Positions 10,054-19,345 of a stretch of DNA of 64,000 bases are shown here, piece after piece; the stretch's first letter is position 1, and every line of letters starts with the position of its first letter. Location: positions 51,700,511 to 51,764,510 of the forward strand of contig JAPTHN010000003.1 in assembly GCA_026936325.1 (NCBI GenBank), read 5' to 3'. Below the pieces are notes generated by a model. That model had not been told where the DNA came from and did no database searches. It saw nothing but the letters and a program-made list of their open reading frames with translations. The stretch is from Platynereis dumerilii (taxonomy: Eukaryota; Annelida; Polychaeta; Phyllodocida; Nereididae). Both the position numbers and the translations under genes were made by a program.

Positions 10054-11130
10054 ATGAGAAAGCCGAAAAATATAGACGCTTACCTCACGAAAAGATTTTA
10101 CGACCCCCATTCCCCGGGGAGCTTCACGAGCGTTACCAAACTTTACGACGTTATCAAAGAAGAAGGACGTTATAGTATTCCCCTGGAAAGAGTTAAAAAG
10201 TGGGGAGAAGGACAAGACATAGTGACTTTACATAAAACGGTGAGACAGAGACAACCGGCTTACCGCAGAGTAATCTCCCCCGGATTAAATCACATGTGGG
10301 ACGCGGATTTACTGGTTTTGACTGGCAAACGTTTCGTGGAGAGTAATTCGAGGAACAACCACATTCTCGTCACTATCGATGTCTTCTCCAGAATCTGCAG
10401 AGCCGAACCGGTAAAAAACAAGGGAGGGAAGGAAATGGAGAGGGCTTTTTCCGCCATATTCGAAAGATCCGGGATCAAACCCCGTTTTTTGCGTACGGAC
10501 AGAGGAGTAGAATTCTCTAACGGGATACTGAGAGAATTCTTCCGACGGAACGGAGTCCGCCATTACTTCGCCAACACGGAGAGCAAGGCCAATTATAGCG
10601 AAATTATGATAAAAACTTTGAAGAAGAAACTCTTTCAATATTTTCAAAACACAAACTCTTATTCTTACGAAAAGGATCTTCAGTCCATTGTGGACTCTTA
10701 CAACAACACCGTTCACTCCTCCATCGGCATAGCGCCGTCGAGGGTGAACGAGGCGAACTGGCAAAAAGTTTGGGACTATCAATACGTCAGCCATTCCTCG
10801 AACTACAAGGACTCTCTGAAAAGAGCTCTGAAGACACTCTCTAGACGTCGCAGGCGTCCGACCAAAGGAGTCGAACATCCTTACAAGTTCTCAGTCGGAC
10901 ACTTCTACTCTGGGGAACTTACGCCAGTAAAGTACGACCCCGATGCTCTGTTCAAGATAGAAAAAGTCTTGAAGACTAGGAGGAGAAACGGAGTTTTGGA
11001 GAAGCTGGTGAAGTATCAAAGCTGGCCGAAGAAGTACAACGAATGGGTAGCCGCCAGGTCCATAGTAGATCTACCGGTGGGGAGAACGGCCGGGTTGAAG
11101 AGGAAGAATAAGAAGAAGAAGAAGAAGTAG
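10054..11130 (+). CDS. Polinton integrase (RVE family, C-terminal chromodomain)
   Basis: A retroviral-type DDE integrase that would insert the element into chromosomes with a 6-bp target duplication. The catalytic core has MWDADL (Asp around residues 83-85), LRTDRGVEF (Asp about 148) and the acidic residue in the YSEIMIKTLKK helix (about 183). An N-terminal region with LYDVIKEEG is typical of Polinton integrases. The C-terminal part (about 300-344) has the aromatic/basic chromodomain pattern FKIEKVLKTRRRNGV, KYQSWPKKYNEWV. The length of 358 is normal. It looks whole. The ATG follows an A/T-rich leader, and the stop lies 11 bases before the minor capsid gene. Confidence 0.95.
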   Translation: MRKPKNIDAYLTKRFYDPHSPGSFTSVTKLYDVIKEEGRYSIPLERVKKWGEGQDIVTLHKTVRQRQPAYRRVISPGLNHMWDADLLVLTGKRFVESNSRNNHILVTIDVFSRICRAEPVKNKGGKEMERAFSAIFERSGIKPRFLRTDRGVEFSNGILREFFRRNGVRHYFANTESKANYSEIMIKTLKKKLFQYFQNTNSYSYEKDLQSIVDSYNNTVHSSIGIAPSRVNEANWQKVWDYQYVSHSSNYKDSLKRALKTLSRRRRRPTKGVEHPYKFSVGHFYSGELTPVKYDPDALFKIEKVLKTRRRNGVLEKLVKYQSWPKKYNEWVAARSIVDLPVGRTAGLKRKNKKKKKK

Positions 11131-11141
11131 GAAAAAAAAAA

Positions 11142-11612
11142 ATGTTTATTTGTTTGGAGAGTAATATGAACAGAGACTCCCACTTGACGAATAACCCCGC
11201 AAATTTCACTTGTTCGCTCCCCGAAAATTACGTTTTGAACCAAGGCTTGAAGAGCGGTAAATGGCACATAGGACTTCTGGAATTGGCAACTCCTCCGCTG
11301 AAAGAAGGTGAAAAGTCCGACGGACTTTACGTATTCTGCTCGGTTTGCGAACCTTCGTGCATCGGGGATATGTACAGACAGGTTTTGGCCACTCTAAGCT
11401 TGGGGGAAATAAAACGTAATAGCTGTTTGAGATTCGATTCAGTCAACTACGTACCTCTTAGAGTGAGTAACCTGAGCGAAGTGAATATACAGACCTGCTC
11501 CGGAGACGGAAAACCTTTGCGAGAGCTTCTCTCGATAAAGAACGAAGCTTTGACATCCCGCTGCACCTTAGAACTGAAATGGATTCAGACTACAAGTCCG
11601 TGGCTTCCATGA
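11142..11612 (+). CDS. Polinton penton-like minor capsid protein
   Basis: A 156-residue protein with the usual minor-capsid pattern: SHLTNNPANFTCSLPENYVL followed by GKWHIGLLELATPP, then beta-strand-rich sequence. The F-x-C-x-L-P...G-x-W-x-I-G-L-x-E pattern marks the single-jelly-roll penton of Polintons. The family role is to form capsid vertices. The gene follows the integrase by 11 bases, with a run of ten or more A directly before the ATG. It looks whole, and its 3' end overlaps the next open frame by about 34 bases. Confidence 0.85.
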   Translation: MFICLESNMNRDSHLTNNPANFTCSLPENYVLNQGLKSGKWHIGLLELATPPLKEGEKSDGLYVFCSVCEPSCIGDMYRQVLATLSLGEIKRNSCLRFDSVNYVPLRVSNLSEVNIQTCSGDGKPLRELLSIKNEALTSRCTLELKWIQTTSPWLP

Positions 11613-11992
11613 ACTCTAACCCCTGGGTGGAGCACTTTAAGAGATCGGTCGGGAAGACTTATATGTGGGGAGAGCAACCCAAATTGGTGGTGTTGAGGAC
11701 TAAAGCCGGCGCTGTCAGCGCTTCCAAAGAGATGCCCGTGAATGTAATTACTCCAGTGGAGCAGGTTGCTGACATGGCTAAGGCGGAAGTAAGTAAAAAG
11801 GCTGCCAAATACGTAGCGCCGTCAGTCGCCGGTAAATCTTCCTACAGTGAGGGTAAGAGAAAGAAGAGAAAGAAACCGAAGAAGAAATCTACCGAAGCCC
11901 GTGGTAAGAAGAAGAAGAACAAAGGGGAGACGAAGAAGAAGAAGAAGAAGAAGGGAAAGGGGAAGAAGAGGAGAGAAGATATTTTCGAATAA
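11579..11992 (+). CDS. Lysine-rich Polinton protein overlapping the penton gene
   Basis: A 137-residue frame starting inside the end of the penton gene. The N-terminal part (SNPWVEHFKRSVGKTYMWGEQP) resembles the NP-[FW]-V-x-x-[YF] start of a protein that commonly follows the penton in Polintons and adintoviruses. The C-terminal half is an almost continuous Lys/Arg tract (KKKKNKGETKKKKKKKGK) ending in RREDIFE. A nucleic-acid-binding core or membrane-active capsid component is plausible. The gene position is strong evidence; the function is inferred. Confidence 0.6.
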   Translation: MDSDYKSVASMNSNPWVEHFKRSVGKTYMWGEQPKLVVLRTKAGAVSASKEMPVNVITPVEQVADMAKAEVSKKAAKYVAPSVAGKSSYSEGKRKKRKKPKKKSTEARGKKKKNKGETKKKKKKKGKGKKRREDIFE

Positions 11993-12055
11993 TAATATTA
12001 TCGGGAGACTCTCGGACTCTTGGCCGTAGAACTTTGAGGAAAAAGAAAAAAAAAA

Positions 12056-13489
12056 ATGGCCAGCGGAGAAAAAGTTTTGAAGGAATCGGATTTGGCATTC
12101 GATAGCCAACTGGACTTGTTTCAAATTCCTGTCAGCAATCTAGGAATAAGCGATGTATAATATATAACTTACAGACCTCTGAATCAGTTCAACACGGAGG
12201 GGAATGTGAAATTCCGTATCCCAGGGGTGGGGTCGTCTTACATAGATCTAAGAGAGATTTACATACAGACTACGGTGAGAATACTCCAGGGCAATGGTCA
12301 GAAGGTCCCTGGGAAACCGCCGCCACCTCCGCCCCAGAGCAGCCGTACGGGACAGTCGTCTCAGGCCACCTCCTCCGCCTCCGCCTCCTCCTCTAAAACT
12401 ACGGAGGCGGTACCCTCGGATCAGGGAGATTGGAGCATTGGACCGCAGAATCTACTGGCGGACTCCCTTTGGAATCAGGTAGAGATCCGTATGAACGACA
12501 CGGTCGTTCTGGGGGGTATGACCGGCTACGGTTACCTTTCTATGATGAATATTTTGCTGGACGAAAATCCGGTTTCGGACGAGGAGCTGCAATGCGCAAT
12601 GTTTTACAAGGACACGGCCGGATTTTTAGGGGATATGTCTCTTTCTGACTCTGGAAATAACGCCGGTTTTAAAAAGAGGGCGGAGCTGATGAAAAAGAGC
12701 CGTTCGGTAGAATTACGATCCAGACTCCAGGCGGACGTTTGCAGAGTCAACAACTATTTGATCAACGGTGTGGACGTGGATATAACTTTATTTCCGACTA
12801 CTGCCGCTTTTAGACTGATGACGGTTAATCAAAAGAAGAGAGATTACGTTTTGGAGATACAAGATGTCTCCTTGCTAGTCAAACAAGTCACCCCGAGTCC
12901 GTCGGTGTTGATAGGACATCAATCGGTCATGAAATCTCAAATGTCACGAGCCAAGTACTTCTACTTGAAGGAGGACTTGAGAAAATTTACTTTAAGCCGA
13001 CAAGTCTCAAGTCACTTCATAGAGGATTGTTATAACGGAAAAATACCGAGCACTCTGGCAATTGCCTTTGTAAAAGGTAGCTCGTTCCTAGGCGACATAG
13101 GAGAAAACGCTTACGAATTTTCTCACTATGACGTTAATAGCATAACGGTAACTCTGTCGGGTACTCCTACCCCCGGGGGTCCTCTGACATTCGATTTCGA
13201 TCGCCGTATGTACCTGAAGGGGTACTGCGACCTTTACGCCGGAAAAAATAAGGGATCGTCTCACAGTCAAAGAATAACTCTTGAAGAATTCCCAGGAGGG
13301 TATAGTCTGTTCGTAGTTCATCTCAACCCGGAGAACAGGGATACTTACTACCCGACATCGAGAGACGGGAACGTACGAGTGGAAGTCCGTTTCTCGCGAG
13401 CCTTACCTCACTCGGTTATTTTACTCACCAGAGTTACTTATCCGAGTCATTACGAGATAGACTATCAGAGGAACGTGCATTTAACATGA
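12056..13489 (+). pseudogene. Polinton major capsid protein (double jelly roll), fossil
   Basis: The hexon-forming capsid protein. Recognisable family blocks are RIPGVGSSYIDLREIYI, the SLWNQVEIRMND block with LGGMTGYGYLSMMNILL, FYKDTAGFLGDM, GFKKRAELMKKSRSVELRS, and VDVDITLFPTTAAFRLM. The order and spacing match Polinton MCPs. An unusual Pro/Ser-rich linker (polyproline then SASASSS, about 12315-12410) sits in an early loop. An A-rich leader precedes the ATG at 12056. The gene shows about one interruption near its beginning; the rest is one long frame. Its stop overlaps the protease start by four bases (ATGA). Confidence 0.93.
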
Positions 13490-14343
13490 ACACTGCCGAG
13501 ATGTACGACGTATTGTGGAACGACTGCAAGAGTCGCGATTTCGTCATGGCCATAGCGCCTGATAAAGTTCTACCGTACGTTAACCATGATGAGAGAGACA
13601 GTTGCTACATCATCTACGTGAACACTGATGGGATAAAATTGTACTCACAAACTGTAACCGTCGGGAGAAATGGGCCTGAAAGCCCAGGAGGAGGCGGGTC
13701 CGACTGCCTGACTGTAGATGACCTGCGTGATGGCGGACCCGGCTTCGCTGACACTTCTCCCAGTCATCTCGGACCCGCCGACATTCCCGATGGCAGGCGG
13801 TCCAGGAAAACGACGGGGAAAGGCGGAAGAAGAAGAAGAAGAAGATACTCCGCTACCACTGGAGTGGCCAAAAGACATTCGGGCTACGTTGGAAGTAGTG
13901 GCACGGTTCATGGTGGGGACCCTTCTAAGTCCAACCTGCACGGAAGATACGGATGCTCCGGCAGTGACGAACCTGGTACTATAACCCGTGGGCATCAAGG
14001 GGCCACCGGGCGGACGTCCAATGTTGGAGGGATGGCTGGAGGAGTTGGCCATTGGTTGGTTTTGACCTTGACGTTCGGTGAAGTGGAAATATTTGACTCT
14101 CTGGGGAAGGTTTCACCCGTCTCCTACGGAAAAGAAATGAGTGACTTTATTGAAAAGCATTCTTGTAGAATGGTGAATGACGAGTTGATTGACACTAAAA
14201 ATTGCGGTTACTATTGTCTTCTCTACGTATTTTTCAGGAGTCGGGGTGAAAGACCGCGAACTATTGTGAATATGTTAAAAAGATTGGGGAATGAGCGGGT
14301 GAAGAAAGAATGTCTGAATGTCTATAATATTTCTAGTCAGTAG
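13486..14343 (+). CDS. Adenain-like cysteine protease of Polinton A with a long internal insert
   Basis: The capsid maturation protease of the adenovirus-protease/Ulp1-like (C5) group. The start has the family FVMAIAPDKVLPY stretch and YIIYVNTD. The catalytic His is in GHWLVLTL (about residue 189), the acidic partner in VEIFDSLG, and the nucleophile region is NCGYYCLLYVF (about 240-244). At 285 residues it exceeds the usual about 200 by a Gly/Ser/Arg-rich stretch (about residues 65-185) between the VNTD strand and the His. This may be a low-complexity insertion or an unspliced intron. It looks whole. Its ATG overlaps the capsid gene stop. Confidence 0.88.
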   Translation: MNTAEMYDVLWNDCKSRDFVMAIAPDKVLPYVNHDERDSCYIIYVNTDGIKLYSQTVTVGRNGPESPGGGGSDCLTVDDLRDGGPGFADTSPSHLGPADIPDGRRSRKTTGKGGRRRRRRYSATTGVAKRHSGYVGSSGTVHGGDPSKSNLHGRYGCSGSDEPGTITRGHQGATGRTSNVGGMAGGVGHWLVLTLTFGEVEIFDSLGKVSPVSYGKEMSDFIEKHSCRMVNDELIDTKNCGYYCLLYVFFRSRGERPRTIVNMLKRLGNERVKKECLNVYNISSQ

Positions 14344-15584
14344 CTTTAGCTAGTTTGTGTGAAATTAATTTTTTCAAAAAAAAATGATAATAAAAAATTA
14401 ATTTTTAGGTCAGTAACCCAATTGATAACGGATTAATATTATTTATATCAAAAATGTGGTTTTATTGTATATAAATTGTTCATAGGATGGTGTAGATTAA
14501 TTTGTGAAATTTTTACTACGGATGGTGTTGTCAACTCTATGTAGTCACTTTTTTGGATAAAATTTTTATTTTAGTAAAGGGATGAAATGATTTTTTTAAA
14601 CTTCAATAAGTAGAAAACCGGTGCTTGGAAACCAAAAAAAAAAAGTCGTGTATATTGAGATAAGTCGGTTGAGTCAAAAGATGTAACCGATTGTATGTTT
14701 TGTGGTAAGAAAAAGTAGCGGTTTGAGAAAATGACATTCGAGGTTCTTTTTAATCCATTGGAAAGACTTGAATTATAGAAAATGGTAAGGAGATTGTGCT
14801 AGTTTTAAAAAAAAATTAGTTCGGAGTGCAAAATAAATATTTTCAAATATTCGAAGCAGAATCTTTTGTCAATAATGTAGTTTTTTTTATGTCATTGTAA
14901 ACCGAATATGATTAATAAAAATACTGGTGAAAATCTTATTTTTCGGTGTTTTGTCCTCATTGGTGCTTATTCGGCATTCCGATATATATGGAATCTGATA
15001 AATTTATTTTGCTCAAGCCGATTCTACAGAATAAGCAACTTTTGAATTAAATTTGAAAACAAAATCCGCAAAGTCGTTTTCCTGTATGAGATATTTCATT
15101 GTAAAATTTTCTGTTTTGGGAGGTCACCATTGCCTGGCAGCTTTTTGCAATTATTTGTGATCTGCCGAATTTAACTGGCCAGTCTTGTGAATTGAACTGA
15201 TGACAAGGCTTCTGATTAATTTAATGATAGTTGCCAAAAAAAATTAAGGCTGAAAACCAGCTTTTTGTGAAGCGAAGTCATTTTAAGTAATAAAAAATGA
15301 CATAAAAAGTGAAAATCCATCGTTTAGTAGCATGACTATCAATTGTGATGTCATAATAACGGAACAACAAAAAACCTAGCCAAGAAAAAATAGTAAAACT
15401 ATTTCTTGAACAATTCTGATGCACTGACTATGCATTTGCATGCTTTAAAGCAGAAATATTGTACTGAGAGTACTGTAAAGTCAAAAAGTTGTCAAACAAT
15501 GGCGAATTGTGAAGCAAAAGGTGACTTGACATACACTAGAGGGCTATTAAGAAGTTAAAACGCAGCAAGGATGGATTACCACTG
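14344..15584. other. AT-rich noncoding DNA right of Polinton A genes
   Basis: No gene is supported. The first few hundred bases may still belong to the Polinton (its right terminal region), but with the left terminus outside the window no terminal repeat can be matched. Confidence 0.5.
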
Positions 15585-15785
15585 ACGACAGTTGATTTCG
15601 ACACGACAGTTGAATTCGACATGTACACTGGGGGGCTTCAAGTGCATTTGACACTGGCTCCACCTGGCGTATAATTCTTCATATTTATGGCAAAAGTGTC
15701 AACAACTTTTTGCCGAGATTGAAACAGTTGTTATGCCAGTTTATCAAGTGTCGAATTCAACTGTCGTGTCGAAATCAACTGTCGT
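15585..15785. repeat. Perfect 37-bp inverted repeat, MITE-like hairpin
   Basis: Bases 15585-15621 are the exact reverse complement of 15749-15785, separated by 127 bases. Each arm is itself a near-tandem pair of an 18-base unit (ACGACAGTTGATTTCGAC and ACGACAGTTGAATTCGAC). Pairing continues imperfectly outward (TACCACTG against CTATGGTA). There is no coding capacity. It is probably a short foldback MITE; no target duplication was identified. Confidence 0.75.
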
Positions 15786-18136
15786 CTATGGTATGACTTC
15801 AAATGCGAGTGAAATGGGTGTTTACGGACGATTATAGGCATTTAGTACATGCATAAACACCTCGAATAAGCTTTGTCGTAAGATGTCGCTTCAGTATTAG
15901 ACTTGAGCGACGCCTATAGTTAAACTGTGAACTAGCGGCGATCATGGAAAAAAATCGAGATTTCGTCCAAAACTTTTGACTTTTTGAAGAAATGTTGATT
16001 TTTGATGTCTAAAGCTTGCGCGATAAACCCGGGCTTTTATATTCATGGGAAGTACACTTTGTAAACATTAGAAGAGGTTTTCTGACTCAAAATAAGCCTA
16101 ACTGATCTTTAACATCGATAACAGAAGCGTTTCGATCATTATGCACGAGCGAGAGGTATTTCAGAACCATCCGCCAGGAGCCGCTAGTGCGCTATACAAG
16201 TGAGACGCCAAGCGACGCAATGAGAACTAACGATAGCGAGTAGAAATAAAGGCAGAAAAAGGCTTTCCCGAAGGCTTCTTTACTGTTATTTGACTAGAAA
16301 TGAGGCTGATTAACCTTTAAAACTGTATGAGAGGTCGATATGACAAGCGCTGAGAGCGGTTTTGATAACAGCAAGTTCACTGGATTCAATGCGCCGTACT
16401 ATGGCGACACCAACGGCCACATTGCGAACTACTAATGGCGATCAGAGATTGCAGAAAAATGGGTGTTTTAGGCTTTACAAGGTCCTAAGACCCTTAAATA
16501 AGAATGTATATATAAAAACGTGTAAATTTATGAATACACAGGGTAGCTGCCTAACGAAATATTTCGGAAAGAATAAGGATATTTGAATAATGACGAAAAA
16601 TTCGTTTATTATTGAGAGGTCTATATTAGCAAGAAATTTAGACAAAATTACACTACTTTTGATGTTGACAAAAGGATACAAAAAAGACCTGCACACTTTT
16701 TCAGATCAATTGGCATAAAGGCTAATGTAGTGTTCTAACTAAATAATATAGGAATAAATTAATTATTATCTATTCTGGCCATAAATTGGTCAATTCATGA
16801 AAGGAAGTTTAGAGGTAAATTGACACGGAACTAAAAAATCAATTAATCTTGAGACTAGTGAAATGATTGCATGAGACTGTTACAAAGAATTGTTTGAGTC
16901 GACACATTAGCTCGATGTTTTCAGTTATGACTTAGGTCTAACACAATTATCCATGAAAGCCAAAAAAAAAAAAGAATTGAGCTACATTGAAATAGGCTAA
17001 GGGCCAATCATTTGATCGGCCTAAAATAAAAATGAACAAATTTTACAGTGTAGGCTATTGATTAATAACAGTTGGAAAGAGAACTTACCTGTTTTGATTT
17101 AGTAGAAAAATGAGGATTTCCTGATAATGAATAAAATGCTCTGTCACAGCAGTCTTTGTAGTGGTATCTTTTTTTTTGTCCCAAAAAAAAAAGAAGCAAT
17201 GATGATGATGATGATGATGAGTCTTGCAAATGTGAAGCTGAGAGATTCCTGATGGATTGGTGGTGAAGTGAGACTTCTAGTTGTTATCCAAAGAGAATTG
17301 GAAAGCAATGTGATAAGCTGATGGGAGAAATGGGGTTAATATTGCTATTCATATGATCCACACCAGGCCAGGTCATGTGACGCTTAAAGGACTGCAGGCA
17401 TTTTTTCAAAAGAGCCTAAGCCAATGGCCTATTAATGGGTAGACCAATCAATAAAAAAACCGTTATGATGTTATGATGCCCTTTTTTTTTTCATGACTGG
17501 TGTCAATTTTTGTTTTAAATATCTTGTGCAATACTGAGGTAGTTTTTCGAAATTTTCTGAAAAACAAAAGATTAAAGGGAATATTCCTTAGTGCATTCTT
17601 TCCGGAGCATTAACTATGATGGGTGGGTAAATTAGTGAAGTAAGAGAAACGCAAGTTTGTCAGGGAATAAATGAATTAGGTCGAACAAAATTAACGGTGG
17701 ATTGAAGGCTGCTTTTAATTCAGTAATTGTCCAGATGCACCGATGAAGTGAGAATTAAAGGAATTTACCTGTGCAAAAAGGCATTACTAAACAAGAGGTG
17801 AATGTTGATGCCTTTTTATCATGCGAAGGACAAAATAACTGCTGCTGCTGCAAAAATAATTAGCTTCCATAGAATTACCCTCAGCTGCCGTTGAGCTCTG
17901 TTGCTTGAAATTACCCTTGTCATGCGAGACATTAAATTTTCATGGTCAATGGCTTTAAAGTGACATTATGCAGTATAGGAATTCAAGCTTGACATATTTC
18001 TTTTGGAGAGCATGCAACAACAACAACAAAAAAAAAATTGCCTGTCTCCAGTCAGTTTTATTCCTAAATGTTGTTGAAAATCTTTTTTTTCCATGAGATA
18101 TTGTATAACTGTTTCAAATATGTCAAGAAAAGTTTA
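15786..18136. other. Noncoding DNA with short microsatellites
   Basis: No gene is supported. There is a (GAT)n microsatellite near 17197-17220 and several A- and T-runs. Open frames here (for example near 16362-16586) are short, low in complexity and lack support. Confidence 0.5.
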
Positions 18137-18263
18137 ATCCTCCTCCTCCTCCTCCTCCTCCTAACTCCTCCTAACTCCTCCTCACACCTCCTCACACCTC
18201 CTCACACCTCCTCCTAACTCCTCCTAACTCCTCCTCACTCCACCTCACTCAACCTAACTCCTC
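18137..18263. repeat. CTCCT/CTCCTAACT minisatellite
   Basis: A pyrimidine-only strand is built of CTCCTCCTCCT, then CTCCTAACTCCTCCTAACT, CTCCTCACAC and CTCCTCACTC variants, and ends in poly-T. Strand asymmetry is near complete (almost no G), so it could form triplex or slipped structures. Confidence 0.8.
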
Positions 18264-18540
18264 TTTTTTTCTTTTAGAGACTTATTTCATAAGAAGTTGG
18301 AAACAAAATGTCATGTGTCCTTTTATTAAAGAATTATTATGCATTGCAATAATGAAGCTGCAATCTATAGTATCTATAGTCAAGAGATCTGGATATTTCA
18401 GACTTGTAAACAAAAAAAAACTGCTTAAGGAATGCTTGTTATGTAATGCTGAAATTGCTAAGAGCATTCCCAAGAGCACCTGGGTTGCTAAAAAAACCAC
18501 CTGGGTTGCTAAAAATTCCCAGGGTCCTAGCAGAAGTAGC

Positions 18541-18990
18541 CAAAAATTGGCCCCTCGATAAAGTTGGAACTTGATTTATGGGGGACCTTCTCAAAATTTG
18601 CCTGAACTATTTATTGAGTTCAGTGTGATTTTTAAAAACATTGCAAAATACACTATGTGCATATTAAAGCAATGGTAAACAGATATAAGATGGGTAAGTG
18701 AAATTTTGACTTGCAAAGTTGCAGAAAGGTGCACAAAAATCACTAGTCCCAGTCCTATAAGAAGTATTAAAAATGGTCCCCCCTTGATAAATTTGGGACT
18801 TAATTGGGGGACCTTCCCAAAACTTGATAAATTTGGGACTTGATTGGGGGACCATTCCAAAAGAGAGAACAAAATTGTCTGAGTGCATTGTGATTTTAAA
18901 AAACATTGCAAAATATATTATGTGCATATTAAAGTACTTTTAAAGGGCTACAAGATGGGTAATTGAAATTTTGACTTGCAAAGATGCAAA
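18541..18990. repeat. Diverged direct duplication of about 230 bp
   Basis: Two copies run CCCCTYGATAAA...GGGACTT, then a CATTGCAAAATA...TATGTGCATATTAAAG block, then AAGATGGGTAA followed by GAAATTTTGACTTGCAAAG. They begin near 18541 and near 18779. The second copy also has a local tandem doubling of the GATAAATTTGGGACTTGATTGG segment. Confidence 0.65.
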
Positions 18991-19059
18991 GGTGTATAAA
19001 AGCCACTTGACAGTGTTAAATTATGATCCATGAAAGTCTTGAGATTGTCCCCAAAAAAA

Positions 19060-19240
19060 TCTCCAGGTAATTATTGACCTTTTTTGGAAATTACTTTTTG
19101 ATTGGTCAAGGAAATCACCTGACCAATCTATATGGAAAATAGTGGAAAATTCCTTTGGGATAATTATTATAATTTTTTGGGAAATACAATTTATTGGTGG
19201 AAATTATCACATGACCAATCTATATGTAAAATAGATTAAC
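19060..19240. repeat. Diverged tandem pair with a TGACCAATCTATATG core
   Basis: Two units of about 85-90 bp each contain GGAAATTA, a CACCTGACCAATCTATATGGAAAATAG-type core and TTTTTGGGA-type spacer. The second unit has a CACATGACCAATCTATATG variant. The pair lies just upstream of the membrane-protein gene. The ATTGG/CCAAT words could serve as promoter elements, but this is speculative. Confidence 0.5.
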
Positions 19241-19345
19241 TTTTTCCTTAGGGCCCCTTGGTGGGCCCGCTCATTGTGCTTTGATTTACTGAGGAGTACT
19301 GGTGTGAATATGTGATTTTTTATTTGGAGAAAAAATATTTGCAAC

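Larger units (their letters stand above)
1..14343. mobile_element. Polinton/Maverick element A (fossil, left end outside window)
   Basis: This is a capsid-bearing Polinton identified by its complete diagnostic set: protein-primed family B DNA polymerase on the minus strand and, on the plus strand, FtsK/HerA-like ATPase, RVE integrase, penton-like minor capsid protein, double-jelly-roll major capsid protein and adenain-like cysteine protease. The polymerase C-terminus lies at the very left edge, so the left terminal repeat is not in the window. The right terminus could not be located; 14343 is only the last coding base. Several genes look whole (integrase, minor capsid, protease), while the element as a whole carries about half a dozen interruptions. 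That makes it a fairly young but non-intact copy. A small MITE has inserted into it at 4555-4921. Element composition is richer in G+C than the flanking DNA. Confidence 0.95.

Noticed and set aside
11822-12124. Leu/Phe/Ser-rich minus-strand frames
   Set aside because: They are the antisense of a poly-Lys coding tract, a composition artefact.
13645-14052. 135-codon minus-strand frame within the protease
   Set aside because: It mirrors the low-complexity Gly/Ser/Arg-rich insert and has no independent start context or homology.
14344-16300. Right terminal repeat of Polinton A
   Set aside because: I looked for a terminus, but without the left end in the window no matching repeat or 6-bp duplication could be shown.
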